A stretch of 64,000 nt of DNA. It comes from Treponema parvum. GTDB taxonomy: Bacteria; Spirochaetota; Spirochaetia; Treponematales; Treponemataceae. How positions within the stretch are numbered: position 1 is the stretch's first letter; each line of letters starts with the position of its first letter. Location: the NCBI RefSeq assembly GCF_017893945.1, contig NZ_CP054257.1, forward strand, positions 1,116,001 to 1,180,000, read 5' to 3'. Position numbers and translations under genes: made by a program. This document shows, one piece after another, positions 52,330-61,215 of this stretch. Under the pieces are notes generated by a model, which saw nothing but the letters and a program-made list of their open reading frames with translations, had not been told where the DNA came from and did not search any database.

Positions 52330-52365
52330 TGACAGACCTGCACTGGGGCGCACCAAGAGGAGAAA

Positions 52366-53349
52366 ATGAAACGATTTTTTTCAATATGTTTATTGGTGTT
52401 TTTTGCTTTTCTGTTTTATGCCGATGATTTTCAATTAGAATTGGATAACAGACAATATTTCGGAACAGTTGCCAAAACAACAATTAATGATGACAATTTA
52501 AACATAAGATTAAAACCTTCTACATCATCATTAAAAATTGGAAAGTTAAAAAAAGGTGATGTGGTTACAATAAAAGGCTATTCAGATAAAAAAGAAAGAA
52601 TCGATAATTTCAATGGATATTGGTTAAAAATCCAGATTGAAAAAAATGATATTGTAAAAGATTACGCTTCTGATAATTTTGGCTGGTATGGATGGGTTTT
52701 TTCAAAATATGTTGATATCGATCCAAAAATCGATGTAAGTACCTTTAGTGTTCTCAAAGTAAATCCGGCAACTAGATCAACAATTTTATCACTGGATTTA
52801 GAAATCGATAGAAACGGTCAAAAAGCAATAGTACAAGTATATCCAAGTAAATTTTCAAAGCAAGAATCATACTATTTCGTTTGGTCTGATGATATTGAAG
52901 ATTTCCAATATTCGGATCCTGTCGGAACTTTTAAATGGAATCCCCAAACAAATGAAATTACGCATATTACCGATATGGGATATGATTGTGAATCGGCATG
53001 GTGTATTATTTCCGATGATGAAAAATATTTGTTCCAAGATTATGGCACAAGTCCGGGGGTTAGAGCTTTTTCCATTTATGATATAAAAATAAATAAGAGG
53101 TTGTACAGCGGCTCATATTTGAGAGATTTAGAATACGATGGAAGGACTATTATCATCGTTGAAAAATGTGATTGGTGGAATATTAGCAAAAACAGAGTAA
53201 CAGATGAATCCTTAAAAAGAAGTGAAGAATATAAAAAAACTTTACAACCAAAAGATTTAGAATCTAAAAGTATTGTCGTACGATATAAATTAAACTTAGA
53301 TAATTTTAAAAGAGAATATTTAGATTGTACAACAGTATATGAACAATAA
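52366..53349 (+). CDS. Exported protein with SH3-like domain (cassette gene)
   Basis: 327 aa. N-terminal MKRFFSICLLVFFAFLFYAD is a signal peptide. Residues about 45-80 (NLNIRLKPSTSSLKIGKLKK, then GDVVTIKGYS) match a bacterial SH3b domain. The rest is beta-rich (repeated tryptophans, DWWN, YWLKIQ) and unrecognised. AT-rich codon use contrasts with flanking chromosomal genes. It sits with a GAGGAG site between attC-like sites A and B, so it is one cassette with one gene. Envelope location is likely. Confidence 0.72.
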   Translation: MKRFFSICLLVFFAFLFYADDFQLELDNRQYFGTVAKTTINDDNLNIRLKPSTSSLKIGKLKKGDVVTIKGYSDKKERIDNFNGYWLKIQIEKNDIVKDYASDNFGWYGWVFSKYVDIDPKIDVSTFSVLKVNPATRSTILSLDLEIDRNGQKAIVQVYPSKFSKQESYYFVWSDDIEDFQYSDPVGTFKWNPQTNEITHITDMGYDCESAWCIISDDEKYLFQDYGTSPGVRAFSIYDIKINKRLYSGSYLRDLEYDGRTIIIVEKCDWWNISKNRVTDESLKRSEEYKKTLQPKDLESKSIVVRYKLNLDNFKREYLDCTTVYEQ

Positions 53350-53353
53350 TTTT

Positions 53354-53417
53354 ATATAACATGAACTTTGTAGCCGACACACGGTCAAGTCGCGTGCGGT
53401 ACAATCAATTGTTAGGC
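53354..53417 (+). repeat. attC-like site B
   Basis: ATATAAC (53354-53360), arm ATGAACTTTGTA, centre CCGACACACGGTCAAGTCGCGTGCGG-like core in two short pieces (CCGACACACGG, CAAGTCGCGTGCGG), arm TACAATCAATT, perfect core GTTAGGC (53411-53417). Located five bases after a cassette gene stop. Confidence 0.8.
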
Positions 53418-53447
53418 GGACACGCCACTGACGTACTTGGGGAAAAA

Positions 53448-54119
53448 TTGAGAAAAAAGTTTATAAAAATATTAAGTTTAGCACTTATGTCTATAACGGG
53501 ATTTTTATCCTATTATGCAGAGGTCTTAATACATGGTTGGGAAGGGCTAAAATGGACAGGGAATTTTTATTGGACTTTATTATTCATTCCAATTATTTTT
53601 ACTCTGTGGCTAAAATTTATAGCAGTAAAAGAACTTTCTATAAAACAGATAATTAAATTTTTACTATCATATTTTTTAACTTATATTGGAATTTTTATAT
53701 TGGTAAATCTTATTTACAATTTAAGACTTACGGCATTTTTACTCTATGCACCTTTTCTGCCTTTTGAAGCATTACTACATCCGGCTTTTTTGGATGGGTT
53801 AATTCGTTCTTCCGTTTTTATAAATATTATATTGATTTTTTTAATACTTTTTATTGAAAATATAAAAGTACAAAAAATATTAAATTTTGAATTAAAAAAA
53901 TATGAAAAAATAATACTATTATTTCAGCCGATATATATTTTTGTTACAGCAAAGATATCAATGGTTTTATTATATCATTTCAAAGTATTTCCCCTTATGA
54001 ATAAATTTAACCTGTTTGATTCTATATTTATCTTTAAGACAGGAACGATTATATTCAGTTCCGTTTTATTTGAAGGGCTGTTTATTTTGTATAAAACATC
54101 ATACAATAACGCTTCGTAG
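53448..54119 (+). CDS. Multi-span membrane protein of unknown function (cassette gene)
   Basis: About 223 aa with six hydrophobic segments (FIKILSLALMSITGFLSYYA, FYWTLLFIPIIFTLWLKFIA, FLLSYFLTYIGIFILVNLIY, then three more). No family recognised. The frame opens at ATG 53361, but that codon lies inside attC-like site B; a TTG at 53448 after GGGGAAAAA is the better start, just beyond the core site. Its last codons run into site C. Very AT-rich, unlike the neighbouring chromosome. Confidence 0.62.
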   Translation: MRKKFIKILSLALMSITGFLSYYAEVLIHGWEGLKWTGNFYWTLLFIPIIFTLWLKFIAVKELSIKQIIKFLLSYFLTYIGIFILVNLIYNLRLTAFLLYAPFLPFEALLHPAFLDGLIRSSVFINIILIFLILFIENIKVQKILNFELKKYEKIILLFQPIYIFVTAKISMVLLYHFKVFPLMNKFNLFDSIFIFKTGTIIFSSVLFEGLFILYKTSYNNAS

Positions 54120-54186
54120 TCGATATGCACCTGCTTCATCCTGACAAACGGGACAAGCCCGTTTGCAGGTTAAGCGGATGTTATAT
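54104..54186 (+). repeat. attC-like site C
   Basis: CAATAAC (54104-54110), stem with CACCTGC/GCAGGT, inner hairpin CTGACAAACGGG-ACAA-GCCCGTTTGCAG, arm AAGCGGAT, core GTTATAT (54180-54186, near GTTRRRY). Its centre matches sites A and B. It overlaps the 3' end of the membrane protein gene. Nothing cassette-like follows; the next gene is tRNA-Val. Confidence 0.72.
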
Positions 54187-54337
54187 GGACCGCTCTGTCA
54201 GCAGTTGTTAAATGTAAAAGTTTATAACTTTCTATCTCGATTAAAGATAAAATTTATTGAATTTTTTTAGTTTTTCTTGATTTAGTTTCTCTTGATTGAC
54301 TAAAATCTTATTTTTTTATAAGCTATCGTATCGGTAA

Positions 54338-54411
54338 GCGCGATTAGCTCAGTTGGTTAGAGTACAAGCATGACACGCTTGGGGTCACTAGTTCGATTCT
54401 AGTATCGCGCA
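54338..54411 (+). tRNA. tRNA-Val(GAC)
   Basis: Acceptor GCGCGAT/ATCGCGC, D arm AGCTCAGTTGGTTAGAGT, anticodon stem CAAGC/GCTTG with loop ATGACAC (anticodon GAC), T arm ACTAG/CTAGT, discriminator A. It borders the cassette region on its right, a common edge for inserted DNA. Confidence 0.94.
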
Positions 54412-54415
54412 ATTT

Positions 54416-55066
54416 TTACCGGCTTCTTGCCTCTGCCGCAAGGGCCGTGTTCCATGCCTTATGAATGCTTAGCGAGATGAGAATAGGGAACAAAACAAAG
54501 ATTTTTTTGATGTCGTTTTTTCCTCCGCGGGCTTTGTAAGCGCGGCTTATATCGTTCCATATAGTAAATATCCGCGGCAAAAAAAGCAAAAAATACGAAA
54601 ACATGACGGAGATTTCCGCTTTCGGTTTAAGACGAAGCTTTTTTCTTACGAAAATTTCAATTTCTTCCAGCGCGGACTTTAATTCCAGCGGAGTCGTGGT
54701 TCTGAATAAAATCGACGACATCATAAGCATTGTCAAAAGTCTAAAACAAAATATCACATCGCTCAGGGAAGGCATAAAGTTTTTTTTAGATAAGGCTGAA
54801 GTTACGTACAGCAAAATTCCGTAATAAAATATTGGGGTAAGATCGGCCGTTAAGAGGCTGAAAGGAATTTCGGCTTTTAGAGCGAACAATATTAATATTA
54901 AAAAAAATGCGGCGCATGCGGCGGCAGGAGCATATAAAATGCATACGCTCCAAACGAGTATTGCAAGGAGCTTTATTCCGGCAGGAATTTTGTGCAGAAA
55001 ACTGTTTCCGATCCGGTAACCGTAAAGGATGAAGTCTGTCGTCGCTCTTTGCCTTTTTATTTCCAT
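54416..55066 (-). CDS. bioN: Biotin ECF transporter transmembrane subunit (EcfT/BioN-like)
   Basis: Energy-coupling-factor T component, about 216 aa. Start 55066 (MEIKRQRATTDF) after GAGGATCTC. Five or so membrane segments (IPAGIKLLAILVWSVCILYAP; AACAAFFLILILFAL) and the coupling-helix region with the ISRAYKARGG motif (A-R-G signature that docks on the ATPases). It overlaps the ATPase gene by ten bases. Together with bioM and bioY it forms the three-component biotin uptake system. Confidence 0.85.
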   Translation of the reverse strand: MEIKRQRATTDFILYGYRIGNSFLHKIPAGIKLLAILVWSVCILYAPAAACAAFFLILILFALKAEIPFSLLTADLTPIFYYGILLYVTSALSKKNFMPSLSDVIFCFRLLTMLMMSSILFRTTTPLELKSALEEIEIFVRKKLRLKPKAEISVMFSYFLLFLPRIFTIWNDISRAYKARGGKNDIKKIFVLFPILISLSIHKAWNTALAAEARSR

Positions 55067-55857
55067 ATGAGATCCTCGACCCTTGTGCCGGGCGTCGGCG
55101 GTTTTATGCCCCACGCTGCAAGGTCTTTTTGAATGCCTTCTTTAGGCGAGCCGTCAAAAACTTTTTTTCCTTTGAATAGGATCATAAAACGGTCGGCGAG
55201 GGCGAGGCATTTTTCAATTTCATGCATTAAAATTATGAGAGTTTTGCCTTGTCCTTTAAGAAATTCTATAAGAGAATTTACCTGCTTTACGCCGTCATAG
55301 TCTAAATTTGCATAGGGTTCGTCAAAAATTATGAGAGGGCGGTTCATCACAAGAATACCGGCGACCGCTAGGCGTCGTTTTTCCCCGCCTGATAAAAATC
55401 TGGCAGGATGTTCGGCTTTGTCTCTAAGTCCTACTTTTTCCAACGCTTCCAACGCGGCCTTTTTTGCTTCCGGCTTGGAAAGACCGCAGTTTACGGCTCC
55501 GTACATGACGTCTTCCAAGGGGGTTTCGCCCAAAATTTGCGAATCCGCATCCTGAAAGACGATCCCTGCGAATTTTTTTTTACTGTCGCTTTTTTTGCCG
55601 TCGGAAAATGAAATTGATATTTCGCCCGAACTTTGTTTTAAAAGGCCAGCGATGATCGACATAAGGACTGTCTTTCCGGAACCGTTTGCGCCCCCTATTA
55701 CCGTGCAGCTGCCCTGTTCGAGCGTAAACGAAATATTGTCAAGAACGGTCTTTACATCGTTACCTTCCGACGATATGTAAAAATATTTGCTCAGCTTGCA
55801 GACTTCAAGCTTGGCGCCGGACGGCTTGGGTGCAGACGAAGCGTTAGAAAATTGCAT
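55057..55857 (-). CDS. bioM: Biotin ECF transporter ATPase (BioM-like)
   Basis: ABC ATPase of 266 aa. Walker A GGANGSGKTVLMSIIAG, Q-loop FQDADSQILGETPLEDVMYG, signature FLSGGEKRRLAVAG, Walker B LIIFDEPYANLD and switch histidine LMHEIEKCL. The ILGETPLEDVMYG Q-loop form is typical of ECF ATPases. Only one ATPase is present, as in BioMNY systems of many bacteria. Located between bioY and bioN in the order bioY-bioM-bioN on the minus strand. Confidence 0.92.
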   Translation of the reverse strand: MQFSNASSAPKPSGAKLEVCKLSKYFYISSEGNDVKTVLDNISFTLEQGSCTVIGGANGSGKTVLMSIIAGLLKQSSGEISISFSDGKKSDSKKKFAGIVFQDADSQILGETPLEDVMYGAVNCGLSKPEAKKAALEALEKVGLRDKAEHPARFLSGGEKRRLAVAGILVMNRPLIIFDEPYANLDYDGVKQVNSLIEFLKGQGKTLIILMHEIEKCLALADRFMILFKGKKVFDGSPKEGIQKDLAAWGIKPPTPGTRVEDLIWK

Positions 55858-55862
55858 ACTTT

Positions 55863-56441
55863 TTAAGGACGTTCATCCGAGTTTAAGTATCGGGCGATTA
55901 CCGGACGGAATTTTAAAGAAAGCAAGACGGTTAGTATGCACTTTATTACGTCTCCTAAAATGAACGGAAGCACGCAGGCGGCCATAGTGGAAGCGAAGCT
56001 TGCGTTTCGGGTGTGCATAAACCATAGGACGCCGGGTACGTAAAGCACGACAAAGCCAGATACGGCTGCGGCGGCCATGCGTAAAACGTATTTGACCTTG
56101 GAGGTCTTTTGCAGGACTTTAGGTTTTCCCGCTATCAGGCCCGATACTGCGGCTGCCAAAATATAGCCTATAAGAAAACCTCCCGTAGGGCCTAGTATGT
56201 GGGCGACGCCTCCTCGCCCTCCTGAAAACACAGGAAGTCCCATAGTTCCCGCAAGTACAAAGAGCAGTGCGGCCGCTCCGCCGTTAAGCCCTCCGAGCAG
56301 ACAGCCTGAAAGAACGGCGAACATGTTTTGCATTACGATAGGAACTACCGTAGCCCCGGCAGGAATTGCTATAAAAGCGCCTGCGCCGATAAGAGCGGCA
56401 AATGCCGCAATAAAAACAGGAATTACAAAATTCTTTTTCAT
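55863..56441 (-). CDS. bioY: Biotin transporter substrate-binding subunit BioY
   Basis: High-affinity biotin-binding membrane protein (S component), 192 aa with six segments. Signatures: IPVFIAAFAALIGAGAFIAIP, GTMGLPVFSGGRGGVAHILGPTGGFLIGYI (the BioY hallmark) and the PFILGDVIKCILTVLLSLKF end. The organism therefore imports biotin. Upstream (minus) two TTGT-AAC stretches, TTGTCAACC and TTGTAAACT, occur in direct orientation; a BirA-type operator is not convincing. Confidence 0.94.
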   Translation of the reverse strand: MKKNFVIPVFIAAFAALIGAGAFIAIPAGATVVPIVMQNMFAVLSGCLLGGLNGGAAALLFVLAGTMGLPVFSGGRGGVAHILGPTGGFLIGYILAAAVSGLIAGKPKVLQKTSKVKYVLRMAAAAVSGFVVLYVPGVLWFMHTRNASFASTMAACVLPFILGDVIKCILTVLLSLKFRPVIARYLNSDERP

Positions 56442-56683
56442 ATGTGATGGTAGTTTACAATTGGCATTAAAAAAGTGAAATAGGTTGACAATCTACAACA
56501 CTGATCCGCAGTGCATGTTAATCTGCAGCGTTGAAATGGTATGCCGTGTCAATTCGCGGCGCTGATCCGCAGCTTATGCCAAAATTCAGCGTCATGCGCA
56601 GCGCCGACATACAGTGCTAAAATGAGGCGGCAAGCCAGCTCTGTTCCAGTGTTCGCGCGGGCGGCCGTCGAAAATCGGCCGAG

Positions 56684-58471
56684 TCAATGCGCAGTTCCGT
56701 TGTTTTCCGTTCCGTCTTTTGCGGCAAAACAAAGGCTTAAAAATACGAATATCATGCAGCAATATGCGAGCCAGTTGCCGAATCGTTCGTATATTGTCGT
56801 TTCTTTTTCATATACGGGTACGGCGCAGGAAGCGGCCGTATGAGTAAAAAGCGGTAAGTCTTGAAGCACTCTACCGGCAGGGTCTATGACGGTTGAATAG
56901 CCGGAATTCGTAGATCGCACCATCGGAGTGCGGAATTCTACGGAACGCAGGGCTGCGATGACAAAGTGCTGATATTCGGCGGAAGCGGTGCGCGACCATG
57001 AATCGTCGGTAAGGTTTACGAAAAGCTCGCATCCGGCTTTGGAAAAATTCCCGCATATTTTAGGAAATGCGTCTTCAAAGCATATAGGAGTTCCGATTTT
57101 AACGGAGGGGGCTTTTAATTCCTCCGTAAGAGAGACGACCGCCACAGGAGCTTCGTATTCAGGATTTACATGCGCCGGAATGTCGAAAAGCACGTATTGA
57201 TTTCCCGCTTTCCAGCTGCTTGAAAAACCTACCAAACTGTCCATCAAAAAAGCCATCCATTTAAATTCGATCCACGGAATTATTTCCGCAAATGGAACTA
57301 GGTGAATTTTGCTGTATGCACCGCGAAAAATTCCGTCGGCGTCTATGAGAACCGCCGCGTTACCGTATGAATTTGTTTTTTTGTCCAACAGATAGGGCGC
57401 GCCAACTAAAAACGGTACGTTCATGCGGTCGATAAAATTTATCAAAGGTTCGCCGGCGGGAGCCTTTTTGTAATAATTTTGTCCTTGCGGAAAGGGGCGC
57501 CTAAGCACAGCTTCGCTCCATACGACAAGATCGGGCGAAATTCTGTTTTCACGCATCTGTTCTATGTATTGTTCCGAAAGATTTTTTGACATCATTACGG
57601 ATAAAGAATCGTCCGTATCGCCCCAAGGATCTATGTTTTGCTGAACGATCACCGTGTTCAAAAATTTTACAGGGATGCGTTTTTTCGAATACTGAAAAAC
57701 CCCGTAGGCGAAGCTAAGCACAAAAAAAGAAACGCACAGAGCGGCGGTCATTTTATAATCCGAGAGAATTTCTTTAGGATTTTGGAAATTCTTTATTGAA
57801 CCGATGAGATTAAGGCCTTCTGCGCATACCGAAGAAAAGAGAAGTGCAAGAAAAGTTATCCCGTACGCGCCTGAAATATCTGCAATCTGTATAAAGCATT
57901 TGGCATTATAAAAACACATCGAAAGAGTGCCCCACGGATAGCCTAAAAAGCCGTTCGATTTTACCCATTCCCACGTCACCCAGACCGCAGAAAAATAAAG
58001 AACTCTAAAAGACGGGTAAGAAATTTTTTTTATACCGCGTCTTGATAAAACGTTTTCCGCCGCGCACGTTTTTACATATGGCCGGCGCATTTTTGCGAAA
58101 ATGCCCCACTTTTTTGCGCAAGGGGCACACTTTTCCGCTGTGCGCGGTTTTGCGTACGGAAAAAATAAAATCCAACCGAAAAATGCTCCTATACAGGCCG
58201 TCCCCGCCGCCGAAGCGCCCAAAGTGAATATCGCAAAATCCCTAAAATTTGCAAGCCAAAAACTTGAAATCAAGTGTACAGCCATAACCTGCAAGGCATT
58301 TAAAAATACGGCGTTTTTGAACGAAGCGCTTTTTGAAACGGCAAGATAATGCGGAATGAGAGCGATAAGACCTAAAAAAGGCGAGCCGAAAGTTAAAAAC
58401 TCGTTTGGAATGGCAAGAGCGCACAGCAGGGCGGAAAAAAGCGAGCAAAAAACTTGTAAAAAAAGATTCAT
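56684..58471 (-). CDS. lnt: Apolipoprotein N-acyltransferase
   Basis: Inner-membrane enzyme that adds the third acyl chain to lipoproteins. 595 aa. N-terminal membrane helices (about 1-190), then the nitrilase-fold domain with Glu in VVWSEAVLRRP, Lys in AYSKIHLVPFAE and Cys in IGTPICFEDAFP, the E-K-C triad. A C-terminal membrane helix follows. A basic, Cys-containing insert at about residues 108-150 (AEKCAPCAKKWGIFAKMRR) is unusual. Spirochetes rely on many lipoproteins, so the gene is expected. The 56442-56683 gap has no gene. Confidence 0.92.
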   Translation of the reverse strand: MNLFLQVFCSLFSALLCALAIPNEFLTFGSPFLGLIALIPHYLAVSKSASFKNAVFLNALQVMAVHLISSFWLANFRDFAIFTLGASAAGTACIGAFFGWILFFPYAKPRTAEKCAPCAKKWGIFAKMRRPYVKTCAAENVLSRRGIKKISYPSFRVLYFSAVWVTWEWVKSNGFLGYPWGTLSMCFYNAKCFIQIADISGAYGITFLALLFSSVCAEGLNLIGSIKNFQNPKEILSDYKMTAALCVSFFVLSFAYGVFQYSKKRIPVKFLNTVIVQQNIDPWGDTDDSLSVMMSKNLSEQYIEQMRENRISPDLVVWSEAVLRRPFPQGQNYYKKAPAGEPLINFIDRMNVPFLVGAPYLLDKKTNSYGNAAVLIDADGIFRGAYSKIHLVPFAEIIPWIEFKWMAFLMDSLVGFSSSWKAGNQYVLFDIPAHVNPEYEAPVAVVSLTEELKAPSVKIGTPICFEDAFPKICGNFSKAGCELFVNLTDDSWSRTASAEYQHFVIAALRSVEFRTPMVRSTNSGYSTVIDPAGRVLQDLPLFTHTAASCAVPVYEKETTIYERFGNWLAYCCMIFVFLSLCFAAKDGTENNGTAH

Positions 58472-58536
58472 TACGGTATATTCTATCCTATAACGTTGTA
58501 AAAACGCAATAATGATATTATAGTGGAAAATTTATT

Positions 58537-59718
58537 ATGGAGTTTGTAAACGGCGCACACAAAACCGAATACGGGGTCTTGCCCGATATAACGGTTTGTG
58601 CTCCCGGACGTTTTCATCTTATAGGCGAACATTCTTGGTTTTTTAGAGATAAAACTCTTTCGATGGCCGTAAATCTGCCCGTCTATGTAGCCGTTTCACG
58701 CCGGGAAGACTCATCGCTTCATTTTTATTTTCCGCAGCTCAACGAACGAAAAAAAACAAGCCTTACATCGCTGAAATTCAAAAAAGAAGACCGCTGGGCC
58801 AACGCTGTAAAAGCTATGCTGTACGGGTTCGTTTCCGGGGGCGCAAGCCTTCAAGGCCTCAATTTTACGATATACAGCGATATTCTTCCTTCCGCAGGAT
58901 TCGGCATCACCACTGCGATAAAAATCGGAACGGCGCTGGCGGTAAATGCGGTTCTTTCGCTTAGTTTTTCCGAACCGCAGCTTCTTCAGGTTATCGAAAG
59001 AGGCAATAAGTTATTCCTTAACACGGGAAATTTTCTTGCGGACAATTTTTCAGCCCTGTATTCGAAAAAAGGAACGCTTCTTTTGACAGATCATTCAAAG
59101 GGACGCTGCGAGAATATTCCCGTCGATTTTAACGAGCATGTCGTGATGCTCACGGACGCAAGGGTTCCGCGAATTTCCACTTGGGATAAAGACGTGATGA
59201 TCGAAGCCGGAAACGCTTTGATTTTAGGGGAACTTAAAGAAAAAAAAATCAACGCACACGGCGGCTGGTCTTACAGCGCGGACACTACGGAAATAAACGA
59301 AACTCTTTCAGTGGTGTCCGAAGATATGAGACGCAGGCTTTTGTGCATCATGTATGAACATAATAACGTTCTACTTGCGCTTGACGGAATTGCCAAAAAG
59401 AATTTCGGAATGTTTGCCCGCGCCGTAAACCGCAGCCATGAAAGCATGAGAGATCTTTATGAGATTTCATGCCCTGAAATAGATTGGATATTAAAGCGCG
59501 TAGGGGAACTTGAGCCTAATCTTGAAGACGTAAGAAATCCCGTCACCTGCGGACGCATAACGGGAAAGGGGTTCGGACGCTGTCTTTACACTATAATCCG
59601 CAAAGACGATGTAGAGACTTTTAAAAAGTATTTGAAAGACTACGAAAGGATATTCGGGTTTCATCCGCTCACATATCCGGTACTTCCGGCGGACGGAGCT
59701 CATATTATAAAAAATTAA
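58537..59718 (+). CDS. GHMP kinase, galactokinase-like but with altered substrate motif
   Basis: 393 aa of GHMP-kinase fold. The first motif reads GRFHLIGEHSWFF where galactokinases have GRxNLIGEHTDY, so the sugar-contacting Asp is replaced; the phosphate loop is LPSAGFGITTAIKIG (normally LPxGAGLSSSAA); the base region is NFLADNFSALY (normally MDQ-type). The C-terminal motif GGRITGKGFGRC is close to GARMTGAGFGGC. It is thus related to galactokinase, but galactose may not be the substrate. Only two small genes, surE and the TPR gene, follow in the same direction. Confidence 0.68.
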   Translation: MEFVNGAHKTEYGVLPDITVCAPGRFHLIGEHSWFFRDKTLSMAVNLPVYVAVSRREDSSLHFYFPQLNERKKTSLTSLKFKKEDRWANAVKAMLYGFVSGGASLQGLNFTIYSDILPSAGFGITTAIKIGTALAVNAVLSLSFSEPQLLQVIERGNKLFLNTGNFLADNFSALYSKKGTLLLTDHSKGRCENIPVDFNEHVVMLTDARVPRISTWDKDVMIEAGNALILGELKEKKINAHGGWSYSADTTEINETLSVVSEDMRRRLLCIMYEHNNVLLALDGIAKKNFGMFARAVNRSHESMRDLYEISCPEIDWILKRVGELEPNLEDVRNPVTCGRITGKGFGRCLYTIIRKDDVETFKKYLKDYERIFGFHPLTYPVLPADGAHIIKN

Positions 59719-59737
59719 AGGATAAAAGATTTAAAAT

Positions 59738-60511
59738 ATGCTGCTTCTTTTGACTAATGACGACGGTATATCGGGCGACGGCCTCAGCGTCCTGGCAAAG
59801 AGATTGTCTTTTGAACATGAGGTTTGGGTAGTCGCTCCCGACAGAAACCGTTCGGGAGTTTCTCAGTGCGTATCCATGGATCGTTCTTTAAAGCTTACAA
59901 AGATAAAAGACCGCGTGTACTGCTATGAGGGAACTCCTGCCGACTGCGTGATACTTTCGGCAGGATCGGGAGGAAGGCTTCTTTCGCGTGTGCCCGACGC
60001 CGTAATTTCGGGAATAAATCAAGGCGCGAACATAGGAACCGACATAGTTTATTCGGGAACAGCCGCCGCAGCCAGGCAGGCTGCGCTCGCAGGAATTCCC
60101 GGCATAGCGCTCAGTTTGGAAACTCATGACGAAAATTACTACTATGAAGGCCTTGCGGATTTTGCCGCGAAAAATCTCGAACTTCTTATTTCTCTTTGCC
60201 GTCCGGTTTCATATGCGGAAGAACACGACGGGAACAGCGTCTTTGTAAACGTAAACGCCTTAAGCTCGTCCGCAGCGTATCTAGGAGTCAAGATGACGGA
60301 TATTTCTTTCAGACGGTATAACGACAGCATAAAGATTGACGAGATTGACGATGAAACGAAGATTTGTTCTGCTCAGGGAGGCAAAATACATACGAGCGGA
60401 AGAACATATCACGATTATGAAGCCGTTGAAAAAGGATTTATTTCCGTAACTCGCGTTTATGCCGAACCTAAAAGCGCAGGAATAGTGGACGATATTTCAT
60501 TTTCACTGTAG
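59738..60511 (+). CDS. surE: 5'/3'-nucleotidase SurE
   Basis: Metal-dependent phosphatase for nucleoside monophosphates, 257 aa. N-terminal LLLTNDDGISGDGL has the metal-binding Asp pair, PDRNRSGVSQCVSM the serine/asparagine ligand loop, VISGINQGANIGTDIVYSGTAAAARQAAL the SGT core. 19 bp after the kinase gene; RBS AAGGATAAAAG. Confidence 0.94.
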   Translation: MLLLLTNDDGISGDGLSVLAKRLSFEHEVWVVAPDRNRSGVSQCVSMDRSLKLTKIKDRVYCYEGTPADCVILSAGSGGRLLSRVPDAVISGINQGANIGTDIVYSGTAAAARQAALAGIPGIALSLETHDENYYYEGLADFAAKNLELLISLCRPVSYAEEHDGNSVFVNVNALSSSAAYLGVKMTDISFRRYNDSIKIDEIDDETKICSAQGGKIHTSGRTYHDYEAVEKGFISVTRVYAEPKSAGIVDDISFSL

Positions 60512-60531
60512 AATAAATACGGTGGGTTGTA

Positions 60532-61215
60532 ATGTCTGATGATAAAATTCTATCCGAAGGAATAAGTCTATACAACAGAAATTCCTTTAAAGAAGCGCTT
60601 GCTTTTTTTCTTTCACTCCCTGACGATTCCGGCGCCGACAGCATGGAGCTTATGTATTACATAGGTCTGTGCTATGCCAAGGTAGGCCGTTATGACGACG
60701 CTCTTTTGTATTTGGAGCAGGTGGTTACGGCAGGAAAAAACAACAACCGCATACTTCAATGCCGCTACATCCTTGCGGTGATATACGCTCTTTCGGGTCG
60801 CAAGCGGCTTGCGCAATTTGAATTGAACAAATTGCTCGAACTCGGCTACCGCCCGGCTTCAGTCTACGCTTCATTGGCCTATATCTCATGGCAGCAGGAT
60901 GAAATCGATGATTGTATAGACTATTATCGAAAAGCTCTTGCCGAAGATTCCAAAAATCTTACGGCGCTAAACGGTTTGGGTTACGTGCTCGCGTGCGAAA
61001 ATCGGGATCTTACGGAAGCTCTCGCTTTCTGTAAAAAGGCCGTAGACGGCGAGCCCAATTCGGCTGCCTGTCTTGATTCTTTGGGCTGGGTATATTTTAA
61101 GCTCGGTCTTATGAAAGAAGCCGATAAATATGTGCGGCAGGCTTCGCTCCTTAACAAGGGGAACCATGAAATTGCCGAGCATCTCAGGATCATAACGGAA
61201 ACCCGTTATGCGTAA
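60532..61215 (+). CDS. TPR-repeat protein
   Basis: 227 aa made almost entirely of tetratricopeptide repeats: SLYNRNSFKEALAFFLSLP, YYIGLCYAKVGRYDDALLYLEQV, YASLAYISWQQDEIDDCIDYYRKAL, NGLGYVLACENRDLTEALAFCKKAV, DSLGWVYFKLGLMKEADKYVRQA. About six repeats. No signal peptide, so cytoplasmic. Such proteins are scaffolds; partner unknown. It overlaps the next gene start and may work with it. Confidence 0.85.
   Translation: MSDDKILSEGISLYNRNSFKEALAFFLSLPDDSGADSMELMYYIGLCYAKVGRYDDALLYLEQVVTAGKNNNRILQCRYILAVIYALSGRKRLAQFELNKLLELGYRPASVYASLAYISWQQDEIDDCIDYYRKALAEDSKNLTALNGLGYVLACENRDLTEALAFCKKAVDGEPNSAACLDSLGWVYFKLGLMKEADKYVRQASLLNKGNHEIAEHLRIITETRYA

Noticed and set aside
56442..56500. BirA operator before bioY
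   Set aside because: The two TTGT-AAC stretches are in direct, not inverted, orientation, unlike known biotin operators.
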